Shown in pieces: positions 7,532-23,950 of a stretch of DNA of 64,000 nucleotides (the first letter of the stretch is position 1; every line of letters begins with the position of its first letter). The notes beneath the pieces were generated by a model. It saw only the letters and a list, made by a program, of their open reading frames with translations, did not search any database and had not been told where the DNA came from. The position numbers and the translations under genes were made by a program. Source of the stretch: Arthrobacter pityocampae (GTDB lineage Bacteria > Actinomycetota > Actinomycetes > Actinomycetales > Micrococcaceae). Location of the stretch: assembly GCF_002927275.1 (NCBI RefSeq), contig NZ_PRKW01000003.1:1-64000 (forward strand). The letters run 5' to 3'.

Positions 7532-9406
7532 TCAGGCGTGGGCGACCAGCCGCTGCCGGGCCGCCATGTCGCGGTAGAGGTCGCTGCTCTCGAGGAGCTC
7601 GTCGTGCGTGCCGACGGCGGCGACCCGCCCCTGGTCCAGCACCACGATCTGGTCGAAGTCCGCCACCGTGGACAGGCGGTGGGCGACGACGACGACGGTG
7701 CGGTTCCGCGAGGCCTCCCCGAGGGTCTGCTGGAGCAGCTGCTCGGTCCGCGAATCGACGGCCGACGTCGGCTCGTCCATCAGCAGGACGGGACGGTCGG
7801 CGAGGATCACCCGGGCCCACGCCAGGCGCTGCCGCTGGCCACCCGAGAGCCGGATCCCGTCCTCCCCCAGGTTGAGGTCCAGGCCGTCGTCCGACCGGTC
7901 CCCCAGCGCGTCGAGGCCGACCGCCGCGAGCACGCGGCGCAGGTCGTCGTCCGTGGCGTGCGGTGCTGCGAGCCGGAGGTTGTCCGCCAGGGTGCCACTG
8001 AGGACGGGTGCCTCCTGCTCGACGAGGCCGATGCGCGAGCGCAGGTCGGAGCGCGGAATGCCGGGCAGGGCGACGCCGTCGAGCAGGATGCCGCCCGACG
8101 TCGGCTCGTAGAACCGCTCCAGCAGCGCCAGCACCGTGGACTTGCCGGCGCCGGAAGGACCCACGAGGGCCGTCCTGCTCCGCGCGGGGACGGTGAAGCT
8201 GACGCCGTCGAGGACCGGCCGGCCTGCATCGTCCGGCCCGTGCCCCTCCGAGGTGCCTGTCACCGCGGGCGACACGGGCGATCTCGGTTGGTCCGCCGAG
8301 GCTGGTGGTCCGTCCGCGGCGTCCGCGCCGTTCCCGCCGTCGTCGTCGCCGTAGGAGAAGCTGACGTCGCGCAGTTCTATGCTGCTGCCGTGGGCCGCCC
8401 GGGTCGCGGGCGCGGGCCGTTCCGGGCGCTCCTCGTCCGCCCGTTCCGGATCGAGCCGGGCGATCTCCTGGATGCGGTCCAGCGCCGCAAGACCGGACTG
8501 GATCTGCACGAACGCGCTCATGGCGGATCCGATGGGCATCACGAGCAGGAACAGGTACAGGATGAAGGCGATCAGGTCGCCGAGCAGCAGTTCACCCGCG
8601 GCCACCTGGATCCCGCCGACGGTCAGGACGACGATGAAGGCGCCCTGGATGCAGATGGACATGATCGGCTGGACGGCGGCCTGCAGGCGGGCCATGGCGA
8701 TGCCGGCGTCGTAGGCCCTGGTCGCTTCGACGTCGATCACCGCGGCCTCGCGCTGCTCGGCGACCGACGCCTTGATGGTGCGGATGCCGGAGAGGCCCCG
8801 CTCGACGGCGGCGGTCATGGAGCCGACGGCGTCCTGGACGTCGCGGCTGCGCTTGCGGATGAGGCGCCCGAGGAACACGACGCCGCCCGCGCCCACCAGG
8901 ACGGCGGTCAGCGTGATCCCGAACAGCAGGGGGTCGATGAGGACCATGAGGACGACGGCGGCGCAGAACATGAGGACGGACGAGACGATCTCGAAGAGGC
9001 CGGAGGTGATGACGCTGCGCATGAGGGTCGTGTCGGAGCCGACCCGCGAGATGAGGTCGCCGACGCGCCGGCGGTCGAACTCCCGCACGGGCAGCGCGAG
9101 CAGCTGCCCCACGAGGGAGCGGCGCACCCCGAGGACCACGGATTCCGCGGTCCGCTGGAGGAGATAGGACTGCGCCGCCCCGAAGACGGCCCCGGACAGG
9201 GTGACGGCCACCAGGAGCCAGACGAAGATCGTGGCGGGGCGGCTCGCGGAGACGGCGTTGACGAGCTGCTGGACCATGAGCGGCTGCGCGATCGACAGGC
9301 CCGTCGAGACGAGGGAGACGACGGCGACCAGGACGAGGACGCGCACGTGCCCCCGCAGGTAGGGGAAGAATTCCCGGAGCGTGGCGCGCGGGGCGGTGGG
9401 CTGCAT
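7532..9406 (-). CDS. ABC exporter, fused membrane and ATPase domains
   Basis: This half-transporter of about 624 residues should dimerise to export a lipophilic or drug-like substrate. Residues about 20–310 are the six-helix membrane domain. The C-terminal nucleotide-binding domain has Walker A GPSGAGKST, the Q-loop region IGLVEQEAPVL, signature LSGGQRQRLAWARV, Walker B VLLMDEPTSAVD and the switch His in VVVVAHRLSTV. An unusual acidic and Gly/Pro-rich linker of about 60 residues separates the domains. I chose ATG 9406 because a good promoter places transcription at that base. An in-frame GTG at 9433 is the alternative. It lies downstream of the FAD monooxygenase gene on the same strand, so a detoxification role is plausible but unproven. 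Confidence 0.9.
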   Translation of the reverse strand: MQPTAPRATLREFFPYLRGHVRVLVLVAVVSLVSTGLSIAQPLMVQQLVNAVSASRPATIFVWLLVAVTLSGAVFGAAQSYLLQRTAESVVLGVRRSLVGQLLALPVREFDRRRVGDLISRVGSDTTLMRSVITSGLFEIVSSVLMFCAAVVLMVLIDPLLFGITLTAVLVGAGGVVFLGRLIRKRSRDVQDAVGSMTAAVERGLSGIRTIKASVAEQREAAVIDVEATRAYDAGIAMARLQAAVQPIMSICIQGAFIVVLTVGGIQVAAGELLLGDLIAFILYLFLLVMPIGSAMSAFVQIQSGLAALDRIQEIARLDPERADEERPERPAPATRAAHGSSIELRDVSFSYGDDDGGNGADAADGPPASADQPRSPVSPAVTGTSEGHGPDDAGRPVLDGVSFTVPARSRTALVGPSGAGKSTVLALLERFYEPTSGGILLDGVALPGIPRSDLRSRIGLVEQEAPVLSGTLADNLRLAAPHATDDDLRRVLAAVGLDALGDRSDDGLDLNLGEDGIRLSGGQRQRLAWARVILADRPVLLMDEPTSAVDSRTEQLLQQTLGEASRNRTVVVVAHRLSTVADFDQIVVLDQGRVAAVGTHDELLESSDLYRDMAARQRLVAHA

Positions 9407-9441
9407 GCTCACACGATGCGCCGGGCGGTGCACCGTGTCAA
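9407..9441 (-). promoter_or_regulatory. Promoter of the ABC exporter (probably leaderless)
   Basis: On the minus strand TTGACA (9436–9441) is followed by a 17-bp spacer and CATCGT (9413–9418). The six bases gtgagc then lead directly to ATG 9406. The geometry predicts transcription starting at or next to the start codon, and no ribosome binding site is present. Confidence 0.55.
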
Positions 9442-9501
9442 AGCACTTCGCGACGGGCGTAGCGGACCGTCCGACGAGCTACGCCCTGAGGCGACGACGC
9501 G

Positions 9502-10665
9502 CTAGCTGGTCCGACCGTCGACCTCCGGGGACCCGGCGTCGTCGTCGTGCTCCTCCCCGACCCGACCCTCGTGGACACGCTTCAGCGAGCTGCCCTCGAG
9601 GTAGGTGGGCACGGGAGGGTCCTTCTCGTCATCCCATGTCATGGCCCGCGGTCGTCGGTCTTGCCGGTGAGGTGGCGAGCCGTGGATGAGGGTGTGCACA
9701 GCCAGGGAGCCGCTCGCGATTCGTTGGGTGACTCGGCGCCGTGACCTGTCGTAGGCGGCCAACGCGCTCCCGACGTCGTCGTGGGCCTCGAGATGCTGCA
9801 CCAGGGACATCGCGTCGAGAATCGCTTCATTGGCACCGCGCCCGAGATCGGGCGTCATGGCGTGGGCTGCATCACCGATGAGGGCCACGTTTCCCTGGTG
9901 ATACCGCGGCAGCCGTCGCGCCAGATGATGGATCTCGTGCCGGAGGATGCTCCCCTCGCTGATGCGTGCAACAGTCGCCGCCACCGCCCCGCCCCAGTGC
10001 CCGAACAGCCGTCGAAGCTCCTCGAGGTCCGACGGCGCCGGCGCGAGCCCTGCCGATGGCAGCGTAGCCGTCGCGTACCAGTTCGTCCCCCCGCCCGGTC
10101 GGCTACTGATCCCGAAGCGGCGTCGCCGACCCCAGGACTCGGTCAGGCCCGACGTCGACACCTCCGCCGTTCCCCGCCACACGGTGGTGCCGGTCGAGGC
10201 CGCGCGGTACGCAGGACCGAACAACTGCTGGCGGAGGGCGCTGTGGACGCCGTCGGCCCCTACGACGACGGCGGCCTCGCCGCAGGCGGCTGAAAGGTCG
10301 CGTGCCGCCAGAGGGTGACCGAGAACGAGTGCGGTGCTCGGCAGCGAGTCCCGGAGAAGGCCGATGAGGTCCGCCCGCTCGATCAGGACGGAACCGGAGG
10401 CGGGCCACGACGGTGGTGAGAGAGGAAGACCTGTGCGCGTGCGCAGTCGGAGACCGGTGAGCGGGAGCGCCAAGGCATCGATACCCGGGCCGAGGCTGAG
10501 CGAGCGGAGCTCCCGCACTGTGGCCCGGTGCAGGACGACCGCCGTCCCTGAGGTGCGCACCTCCGCCTCCTGCTCCAGGACCTGCACCGCCCACCCCGCA
10601 CGGTGCAGACGGACCGCGACCGCAAGTCCTGCAATGCCCGCGCCCACGACCGTCGCCTTCACCAT
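9502..10665 (-). CDS. FAD-dependent monooxygenase (PHBH/TetX fold)
   Basis: This 387-residue flavoprotein monooxygenase belongs to the group A aromatic hydroxylase family. The N-terminal FAD/ADP-binding motif is VVGAGIAGLAVAVRLHRAGW (residues 6–25). The VVGADGVHSALRQQLFG motif lies near 134, and the FAD ribityl-binding GD motif is VALIGDAAHAMTPDLGRGAN near 270. The C-terminal 60 residues are charged and probably disordered. It is divergent from a TetR regulator, and its start codon lies three bases from a 30-bp palindrome, so it is almost certainly the regulator's target. The substrate is unknown; an antibiotic or an aromatic compound is possible. Confidence 0.88.
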   Translation of the reverse strand: MVKATVVGAGIAGLAVAVRLHRAGWAVQVLEQEAEVRTSGTAVVLHRATVRELRSLSLGPGIDALALPLTGLRLRTRTGLPLSPPSWPASGSVLIERADLIGLLRDSLPSTALVLGHPLAARDLSAACGEAAVVVGADGVHSALRQQLFGPAYRAASTGTTVWRGTAEVSTSGLTESWGRRRRFGISSRPGGGTNWYATATLPSAGLAPAPSDLEELRRLFGHWGGAVAATVARISEGSILRHEIHHLARRLPRYHQGNVALIGDAAHAMTPDLGRGANEAILDAMSLVQHLEAHDDVGSALAAYDRSRRRVTQRIASGSLAVHTLIHGSPPHRQDRRPRAMTWDDEKDPPVPTYLEGSSLKRVHEGRVGEEHDDDAGSPEVDGRTS

Positions 10666-10668
10666 GCC

Positions 10669-10698
10669 GAGACCGTACTACATTTGTAGTACGGTCTC
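10669..10698. promoter_or_regulatory. Perfect 30-bp palindromic operator between monooxygenase and TetR genes
   Basis: Arms of 14 bp, GAGACCGTACTACA and its exact complement, flank a two-base TT centre. The minus-strand promoter for the monooxygenase can be read across it: TTGTGA, a 16-bp spacer, TAGTAC, then nine bases to ATG 10665. On the plus strand TTGTAG and TGTAGT with a 17-bp gap would start the regulator mRNA at its GTG. A bound TetR dimer would cover both. The symmetry is seen directly; the regulator that binds it is inferred from position. Confidence 0.8.
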
Positions 10699-10720
10699 AC
10701 AACAGATGTAGTTTCATCGG

Positions 10721-11269
10721 GTGGAACGTCGAGAACTGCTCTGTACGGCCGCGGTGTCCCTGCTCGCATCGGGCGGACCGCGTGCCCTCACACACCGTGC
10801 CGTGGACCGCAGGGCAGGCGTGCCGCTCGGTTCGACGTCGAATCTGTTCAGGACGCAGGAGGCACTGGTGGGTGCTGTTGTCGACTTCCTGGTGCAGGTG
10901 GACTACCGCGGGCTGAGACATCTCCGACGCGAGACCCCGACAGGCGCGAACGATCTGGCGACGGCGCTCGCCCGCTTCGCCTCGGCAGCCCGGACCACCG
11001 GGCGGGAGCACGCGCGGGCCCGGCACGCACTTCTGGTGCACGCCTCGGACGCCCCGTCATCCGCAGCAGTCCTCGCTGAGGGCCGACTGCGCCTTGTCGC
11101 ATGGGGTACGGACGCGCTGCGATCCATCGGCGCCACGCGTCCGGAGGAGAAGTCCGCCCTCATCGTCGGGATGATCGACGGAATGATCAGCGCCACGGTC
11201 TTCATGAATCTCCCCATCGAGGAGTCCGCCCTGGCCTCCGCCATCAAGGCCATCATCACGGACCCCTGA
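10721..11269 (+). CDS. TetR-family transcriptional regulator
   Basis: This 182-residue repressor candidate has an N-terminal helix-turn-helix (residues about 5–50) with ALTHRAVDRRAGVPLGSTSN followed by LFRTQEALVGAVVDF, as in TetR proteins. The C-terminal ligand domain is not recognisable by family. The start is GTG 10721, with no ribosome binding site and a possible -10 eight bases upstream, so a leaderless message is likely. It is divergent from the FAD monooxygenase and probably represses that gene and itself. Confidence 0.88.
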   Translation: MERRELLCTAAVSLLASGGPRALTHRAVDRRAGVPLGSTSNLFRTQEALVGAVVDFLVQVDYRGLRHLRRETPTGANDLATALARFASAARTTGREHARARHALLVHASDAPSSAAVLAEGRLRLVAWGTDALRSIGATRPEEKSALIVGMIDGMISATVFMNLPIEESALASAIKAIITDP

Positions 11270-11696
11270 GTAGTCTTTTCCAATTCTCGAGTAGTGGATA
11301 AACAAGTACACAGTAGTAACTACTTAGTTTTCTCAGTCACGCTGATAATTCACACGTAGTTGCTGCTCGTGCTTCCTTGTCTCATGATTCGTAGGTTGGG
11401 TTCTGTACGACTGGATACTTTGCGCGAGGGGACCGCGCCTTCTGCATTCATTGGAAAGTGATCGCAGTATCCGCGGCCTCCGATGCGGCTCCGAACAACC
11501 TGAGCGGAAAAGACCGATCCGACCATTCGGATGTCGGTTCCCGACCACGTTCCGCAGAGCGCTGCAGTACGCCAGTGCCATCGATTCCGCGCAGATCCCC
11601 TCGTCGTACTCGACGTCGAGCTCGATGGACACATCGAGGGGCGCTACCGAGCGCCGGATCCGCGCCAGGACACATCAGAAGGAACAACAGGTACAC
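11270..11696 (+). other. Intergenic, AT-richer than flanks; no gene seen
   Basis: This stretch of about 430 bases lies between the TetR gene and the Excalibur gene. It has short repeats of AGTAGT/ACTACT around 11290–11325 that echo the ACTAC half of the upstream operator. The reading frames through it have no family resemblance and no ribosome site. The right part must carry the promoter of the secreted protein gene. AAGGAA at 11679–11684 lies 12 bases before ATG 11697. Confidence 0.5.
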
Positions 11697-12779
11697 ATGA
11701 ACAAGCGCACAGGGCTACTCGCCCTCGCCGTCACTGCCGGTCTCAGCACGTTCTCCACCGCACCCGCGTTCGCCACAGGGGGCATGACCGACCCGGTCCA
11801 GCAGGTATGCGACGAAGGGACGAGCGGCAAGCAGGACGTCACCGGGGCACGCCCCACGCTCACCATCACTGCCCCGGAGGGCCAACTGATCGCGAGCTAC
11901 TGCGTCAAGGCCGGTTCCTCCAATCAGGGTGACGGTCCTGAGACCGTCGTCCTCACTCCCGCCGAGTCCCAGGTGACGATCAGCCACTCCACCGGGAAGG
12001 ACATCTCCCACTACTCCTACACGGCGATTCCCGCGCCGGTCGTCGTTCCGCCCGTCCCGGAGACCCCGGAAGTGCAGGTGCCCCCGGCCCCCGAGGCGCC
12101 GGACACCCCGGCGGAGCCCGCTCCGGAAACCCCCGAGGTCCCGGAGTCCCCCGCAGAGCCCAACCCGGAGACCCCCGAGAGCCCGGAAACCCCCGCAGAG
12201 CCCGGACACCCGACCCCCGAGGTCCCGGAGGAGTCGACGCCTGAACTCCCTGCGGAGGAAACCCCTGTGGAGGAGGCGCCCGTCGAGGAAGCGCCTGCCG
12301 AGACCCCCGAGGAGATGCCCATCGAGGAGACCCCCGCCGACGGGACGCCGGCCGAAGGCAGTCCCGTTGTGGGGAAGCCCGTCGTCGTGGACACTCCCGG
12401 CAAGGTCCTCCCGGTCGTCGACAAGGCAGCGGTGGAGGCCCGTTACGAGAACTGCACCGAGGTGCGGGACGTACTGGGCCGCCCCATCCTGCTGGGTGAG
12501 GAAGGCTTCCGTGCCGGTCTCGACCGGGACAACGACGGCGTCGGCTGCGAGCTCGACACCGACGGCACCGTGACCGACAAGGGCACCGACAGCACCACCG
12601 GCACCCAAACGGTCGTCGTTGCCGATGATGGCGAGACCGCTGACCGCACAGGGCAGCTTGCCTACACGGGCACCGATGACAGCATGAAGGTCGCCGGGGG
12701 CATCGGCGCCGGTCTTCTGGCTCTCGGTGCGGGTATGGTCCTCGCGGGCCGTGGCCGCCGCCGTGCCGTCAAGGCGTAG
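11697..12779 (+). CDS. Sortase-anchored, Pro/Glu-repeat surface protein with Excalibur calcium-binding domain
   Basis: This 360-residue secreted wall protein begins with a signal peptide (MNKRTGLLALAVTAGLSTFS, cleavage near AFA at residue 26). A small domain with two cysteines follows (31–110). Residues 118–225 form a Pro/Glu/Ala low-complexity spacer built from PETPE and PAEPA-like units. Residues 250–287 are an Excalibur domain with the calcium loop DRDNDGVGCE and paired cysteines. The C-terminus is LAYTG (321–325), a hydrophobic helix and GRGRRRAVKA, which fits an LAxTG class sortase signal. A display or adhesin-like wall role is likely. The spacer should project the N-terminal domain through the cell wall. 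Confidence 0.85.
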   Translation: MNKRTGLLALAVTAGLSTFSTAPAFATGGMTDPVQQVCDEGTSGKQDVTGARPTLTITAPEGQLIASYCVKAGSSNQGDGPETVVLTPAESQVTISHSTGKDISHYSYTAIPAPVVVPPVPETPEVQVPPAPEAPDTPAEPAPETPEVPESPAEPNPETPESPETPAEPGHPTPEVPEESTPELPAEETPVEEAPVEEAPAETPEEMPIEETPADGTPAEGSPVVGKPVVVDTPGKVLPVVDKAAVEARYENCTEVRDVLGRPILLGEEGFRAGLDRDNDGVGCELDTDGTVTDKGTDSTTGTQTVVVADDGETADRTGQLAYTGTDDSMKVAGGIGAGLLALGAGMVLAGRGRRRAVKA

Positions 12780-12796
12780 CACAATCCAGTAGCACA

Positions 12797-12834
12797 CATG
12801 TAGGGGCCGGTCCTGACGGATCGGCCCCTACATG
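12797..12834 (+). terminator. Terminator of the Excalibur surface-protein gene
   Basis: A perfect 13-bp inverted repeat, CATGTAGGGGCCG (12797–12809) with its complement at 12822–12834, begins 17 bases after the stop codon. The gene on the right is on the other strand and converges, so the hairpin may serve both. Confidence 0.8.
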
Positions 12835-12881
12835 GCGTTGCCGAGGCTCAGGACGGTGCCATCCCGGCCAACTCGTGCCGT

Positions 12882-13559
12882 TCAGCGGACGATCTTGACG
12901 TTGAAGACGGGCGTGCCGAGAGCACCCCAGAGGCGGAGCCATACGGGCAGCAGCATCTCGGGGCCGCGGGCGGTGGTGATATCACCGAGGTCGATGACGT
13001 CCTGATGGCCGAATTCAGTCAGCAGCGCAGTGACGGTGTGCTTGGCGTCGATGTCGTTCCCGGAGACGAAGACGGTGCTGGCCTCGGGCAGGTTCCCGGG
13101 ATGGGCCATCAGTTCTGCAGTAAGAGTGTTCAGGGACTTCACGACGCGGGCGGCGGGAAAGGCGCGTTGGATTTGCTCGCCGAGGGAGTCTGTGTCCTTG
13201 ACGAACAGGGTAGGCGGCATGCCGCGGCTGAAGTCGAGCGGGTTGGCGAGGTCCAGGACGATCTTGCCGTCGAGGCCCCGGTTCCCGACCTCGGTCAGGA
13301 CATCCAGGGACGCTCCACCGTTCGTGGCATTGACGACGAGTTCGGCTCCCGCTGCGGCGTCGGCGAAGCCGGTCAGGGTGATGGCGGGGTTCTTGGCAAC
13401 CCAGTCGGCGAAGTGTGCGTCACCCCCACCGCCCGCGTCCGTGCGGGCCAGTGTCGCTTCGACGTCGCGGGTACCGATGGTGACGTCGTGGCCCAGTCCG
13501 GCGAGCCGCACGGCGAGGGTTCGCCCCACGGATCCGGTTCCGAGGATGGCGATCTTCAT
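12882..13559 (-). CDS. NAD(P)-binding oxidoreductase of the F420-dependent NADP reductase-like family
   Basis: This 225-residue protein is mostly one Rossmann fold. MKIAILGTGSVGRTLAVRLA carries the dinucleotide GxGxxG motif, and GTRDVEATLART follows it. ELVVNATNGGASLDVL and VVKSLNTLTAELM match the F420:NADP oxidoreductase-like (NADP_oxidored, YadF-like) group. ATG 13559 has AAGGAG nine bases upstream. The family is often annotated as NADPH-dependent F420 reductase, but many members act on other substrates, so the reaction is left open. It is divergent from the zinc-type dehydrogenase gene at 13769. Confidence 0.85.
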   Translation of the reverse strand: MKIAILGTGSVGRTLAVRLAGLGHDVTIGTRDVEATLARTDAGGGGDAHFADWVAKNPAITLTGFADAAAGAELVVNATNGGASLDVLTEVGNRGLDGKIVLDLANPLDFSRGMPPTLFVKDTDSLGEQIQRAFPAARVVKSLNTLTAELMAHPGNLPEASTVFVSGNDIDAKHTVTALLTEFGHQDVIDLGDITTARGPEMLLPVWLRLWGALGTPVFNVKIVR

Positions 13560-13768
13560 GGTGTGGTCTCCTTGATCAGTCTTCCGAGCCGGGATGCGCC
13601 CCGAAGTGACGCATTGTCCTCGACAGTCTGTGCCGGATAGATCCGCCTGTCGAGGCACGGCGACCAGCCTTCAGGTGAGGCGGTCGGCGCTTCTGTCGTC
13701 AGTCCCCGCCGCCGTACGCTGGGCGGCATGGACATCGCGTCGACAGTTGCGCACCGAGGACCGATCGG

Positions 13769-14767
13769 ATGATGCGGGCACTCCTCCTGGACCGGCCCGG
13801 CCCGCCGTCGTCCCTGCGCCTGGGCGAGGTCCCCCGGCCTACTCCCGGCGTCGGCGAGGTCCTCGTCCGCGTCGACGCCGTGGGCCTCAACCCTGTCGAT
13901 TACCAGATTGCCTCCGGCGGGCACTCGGCTTGGACGTACCCGCACATTCCCGGCCTGGACATCGCCGGCGTGATCCAGGACACGGGATGCGCGCCGGATG
14001 GGCGCGTGCCGGCGGGCACCCGTGTGGTGTGGCACCAGGACCTGCGCCGACCCGGCGGCCTGGCAGCCTTCGTCACTGCTCCGGTCGACGTCCTGGCGGT
14101 AGTGCCGCCACGGATCAGCATGACCGTGGCGGCGAGCCTTCCGTGCGCCGGCATGACGGCCTACCAGGCCGTGGTGCGCAGGCTCCAGGTACGGCGCGGC
14201 CAGTACGCATTGGTCCAGGGCGGCGCGGGCGGCGTCGGCGGATTCGCGGTACAACTCTTGGCCGCAGCCGGAGCCAGAGTGGTAGCCACCGCCTCCCCGT
14301 CCAACCACGCCTACGTTTGCGGCCTCGGCGCCCACACGGTGCTGGATTACCGTCGGGCTGATCTTGCCGCAGCGCTCCGGGCCGCCACTGCGGAGCGGGG
14401 TTTCGACGCCGTGGTGGATACCGTCTCGCCGTCATCCGCAGCCCAAGGACTCCTACTGCTGCACCATGGGGGCGGGCTGGCGGCGGTTGCGGGGCGGCCG
14501 TCACTGGATACCGTCGAGCCGTTCGGCATCGCCCCGAGCCTGCACGAGATCGCGCTCGGGGCGGCGTACGCGCATGGTGATGCCGAGGATCGGGTCGAGT
14601 TGGCCGGCATGCTCACGGAGTTGTTGCGGCTCGTCGACGAAGGCACGTTGATCCCTCTGCCGATCGAGACCGTCCAGTTGGCGGACACGCCTGACGCCCT
14701 TGACCGTCTGGCCCAGCGCCATGTGAGGGGGAAGATCGTCGTCCGGATGGAACGGTCCCGGGAATGA
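13769..14767 (+). CDS. Zinc-independent medium-chain dehydrogenase/quinone oxidoreductase
   Basis: This 332-residue MDR-superfamily oxidoreductase has an N-terminal GroES-like domain (LRLGEVPRPTPGVGEVLVRV, VGLNPVDYQIASG, HIPGLDIAGVI). A Rossmann domain with VQGGAGGVGGFAVQLLAAAG near residue 150 follows. The structural-zinc cysteines of true alcohol dehydrogenases are missing, which points to the quinone oxidoreductase branch using NADPH. The start is the first of two consecutive ATG codons at 13769. It is divergent from the F420-reductase-like gene, so the two may share control. The substrate is unknown. Confidence 0.88.
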   Translation: MMRALLLDRPGPPSSLRLGEVPRPTPGVGEVLVRVDAVGLNPVDYQIASGGHSAWTYPHIPGLDIAGVIQDTGCAPDGRVPAGTRVVWHQDLRRPGGLAAFVTAPVDVLAVVPPRISMTVAASLPCAGMTAYQAVVRRLQVRRGQYALVQGGAGGVGGFAVQLLAAAGARVVATASPSNHAYVCGLGAHTVLDYRRADLAAALRAATAERGFDAVVDTVSPSSAAQGLLLLHHGGGLAAVAGRPSLDTVEPFGIAPSLHEIALGAAYAHGDAEDRVELAGMLTELLRLVDEGTLIPLPIETVQLADTPDALDRLAQRHVRGKIVVRMERSRE

Positions 14768-14768
14768 T

Positions 14769-14809
14769 CGACTGCGGCGCGGCCCCGTTCAGGAGCCGCG
14801 CCGCAGTCG
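14769..14809. terminator. Bidirectional terminator between dehydrogenase gene and argH
   Basis: A perfect 14-bp inverted repeat, CGACTGCGGCGCGG (14769–14782) and its complement (14796–14809), fills the gap between the convergent stop codons. It should end the arginine operon on the minus strand and the oxidoreductase message on the plus strand. Confidence 0.82.
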
Positions 14810-14813
14810 ACGG

Positions 14814-17467
<2,654 letters not shown>

Positions 17468-17517
17468 GGGAGGTGCTCCTTCGATTGTCCGGGCGGTGCG
17501 CCCGTGGGGGTACAGGT

Positions 17518-17533
17518 GTGTGGATATTCAGGG
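17518..17533. promoter_or_regulatory. Candidate ARG box upstream of argG
   Basis: The sequence gtgTGGATATTCAggg lies 50 bases before the argG start. TGGATATTCA is a ten-base palindrome with one mismatched pair, and TGAATAT matches the half-site used by bacterial arginine repressors. Position supports it. The match is short, so confidence is limited. Confidence 0.35.
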
Positions 17534-17576
17534 TGTCATGCCGCCGGCGGGCGTGGGGCCGGGCGTCACGACGGGG

Positions 17577-20318
<2,742 letters not shown>

Positions 20319-20322
<4 letters not shown>

Positions 20323-21293
20323 GTCGTCCCTCCCGGGGTTGGGGGCTGGGTACCTGCGGCGTCGTCGGGGACCACCTGCGTGCCGATGCCCGCGGCGGTG
20401 AAGGTCTCGAGCAGCATCGAGTGGGCCAGCCGCCCGTCGACGATGTGCGCGCGCTCCACGCCCGACTCCACGGCCTGCAGGCACGCGGCCATCTTCGGGA
20501 TCATGCCGGATTCGAGACCGGGCAGGAGTTCGCGGAGCTCGCTCACGGTCAGCGAGGAGATGAGGGAGCTGCGGTCCGGCCAGGCTGCGTAGAGCCCCTC
20601 GACGTCGGTGAGGATCACGAGCTTCGAAGCCCCGAGGGCGGCGGCCAGTGCCGCGGCGGCCGAGTCGGCGTTCACGTTGAGCACCTGCTGCACTGCCTCG
20701 TTGTCGGCGTCGTACTCCGGCGCGACGGTCGAGATGACGGGGATGCGCCCGGCCTCGAGGAGGTCGAGGATCGCGCCGGGGTGAACCTCGGTCACGTCGC
20801 CGACGAGCCCGAGGTCCACGGTCTCGCCGTCGACGACGGTCCCGGTGCGTACCGCACGGAGCAGCCCGCCGTCCTCCCCGGACAGGCCGACGGCGTAGGG
20901 GCCGTGGGAGTTGATGAGGCCCACGAGTTCCCTGCCCACCTGGCCGGTGAGGACCATCCGGACCACGTCCATGGCCTCGGGGGTCGTCACACGGAGGCCG
21001 CCGCGGAACTCGGACTCGATGCCGAGCCTGCCGAGCATGGCGTTGATCTGCGGGCCCCCGCCGTGCACGACGACGGGCCGGATGCCGACGTGGTGCAGGA
21101 AGACGACGTCCTCGGCGAAGGCCCGGCGCATCTCCTCGTTCACCATGGCGTTCCCGCCGTACTTGATGACCATCGTGGTGCCCGCGAACCGCTGGATCCA
21201 CGGCAGCGCCTCCACCAGGGTGGCGGCCTTGTCCTGGGCCTTCAGGGTCGACGCCGACGGCGTCGCCGTCGAGGGTGTGTCGCTCTTCGTCAT
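20319..21293 (-). CDS. argB: Acetylglutamate kinase
   Basis: This 324-residue amino-acid kinase phosphorylates N-acetylglutamate, the usual arginine-inhibited step. The phosphate-binding loop is [10 protein letters not shown], and [19 protein letters not shown] and [20 protein letters not shown] are typical. An N-terminal helix of about 25 residues precedes the kinase core, a feature linked to arginine-sensitive hexameric enzymes. The C-terminus has a Pro/Thr tail of about 15 residues. It starts 11 bases after argJ. Confidence 0.96.
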
Positions 21294-21304
21294 GGCGTCT
21301 CCCG

Positions 21305-23511
<2,207 letters not shown>

Positions 23512-23534
23512 CTACAACAACATGATGCACGTCT

Positions 23535-23550
23535 ACACATAGTTATGCAC
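23535..23550. promoter_or_regulatory. Candidate ARG box before argC
   Basis: The minus strand reads GTGCATAACTATGTGT, with CATA and TATG arms around AC. It lies 32 bases upstream of the first gene of the arginine operon, inside an AT-rich segment with a second GTGCAT copy at 23524–23529. Position and imperfect dyad symmetry fit ArgR binding. The match was judged by eye. Confidence 0.5.
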
Positions 23551-23574
23551 TCTTGCGCCGTGTGATCGCCGGGT

Positions 23575-23922
23575 CTAGGCGATGATGCCACCACTGTGGA
23601 CGGGGCGGACCTCGACGCCGCCCGTGCTGGTGCGCACCGCCGGATTCTGGCGGGCGATCGCGATGGCTGCGTCGAGGTCCGGAGCGTCCACGACATAGAA
23701 GCCGGCGACGAACTGGTCGGCCTGCACGAACGGGCCCGCCGCGGTGCCGTCCCGTCGGATGGACACCGCCTGGGCGCGGGGTGTCAGGGCGTAGGCCAGT
23801 GACATGGTGCCGGTGGAGGAGAGGTCCCGGGCGTGCTGATCGTTCTTTTCGAGGTCGGTCGCCGGCGCGTCCGTCGCATGGAGGGATTCGTCGGCGTAGA
23901 TGAGGATGGCGAACTGCGGCAT
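23575..23922 (-). CDS. YCII-domain protein
   Basis: This 115-residue protein starts with the typical MPQFAILIYADES beta strand. The conserved DGTAAGPFVQADQFVAGFYVV region corresponds to the DGPF-type YCII family (YciI-like fold). Family members often sit near sigma factors or VOC proteins, and their enzyme role is mostly unknown. AAAGGAC precedes the ATG. The next gene upstream on the same strand, a VOC protein, ends 28 bases before it, suggesting a two-gene unit. Confidence 0.85.
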   Translation of the reverse strand: MPQFAILIYADESLHATDAPATDLEKNDQHARDLSSTGTMSLAYALTPRAQAVSIRRDGTAAGPFVQADQFVAGFYVVDAPDLDAAIAIARQNPAVRTSTGGVEVRPVHSGGIIA

Positions 23923-23950
23923 GGGGCGTCCTTTCGAACCGGTCGGTCGC

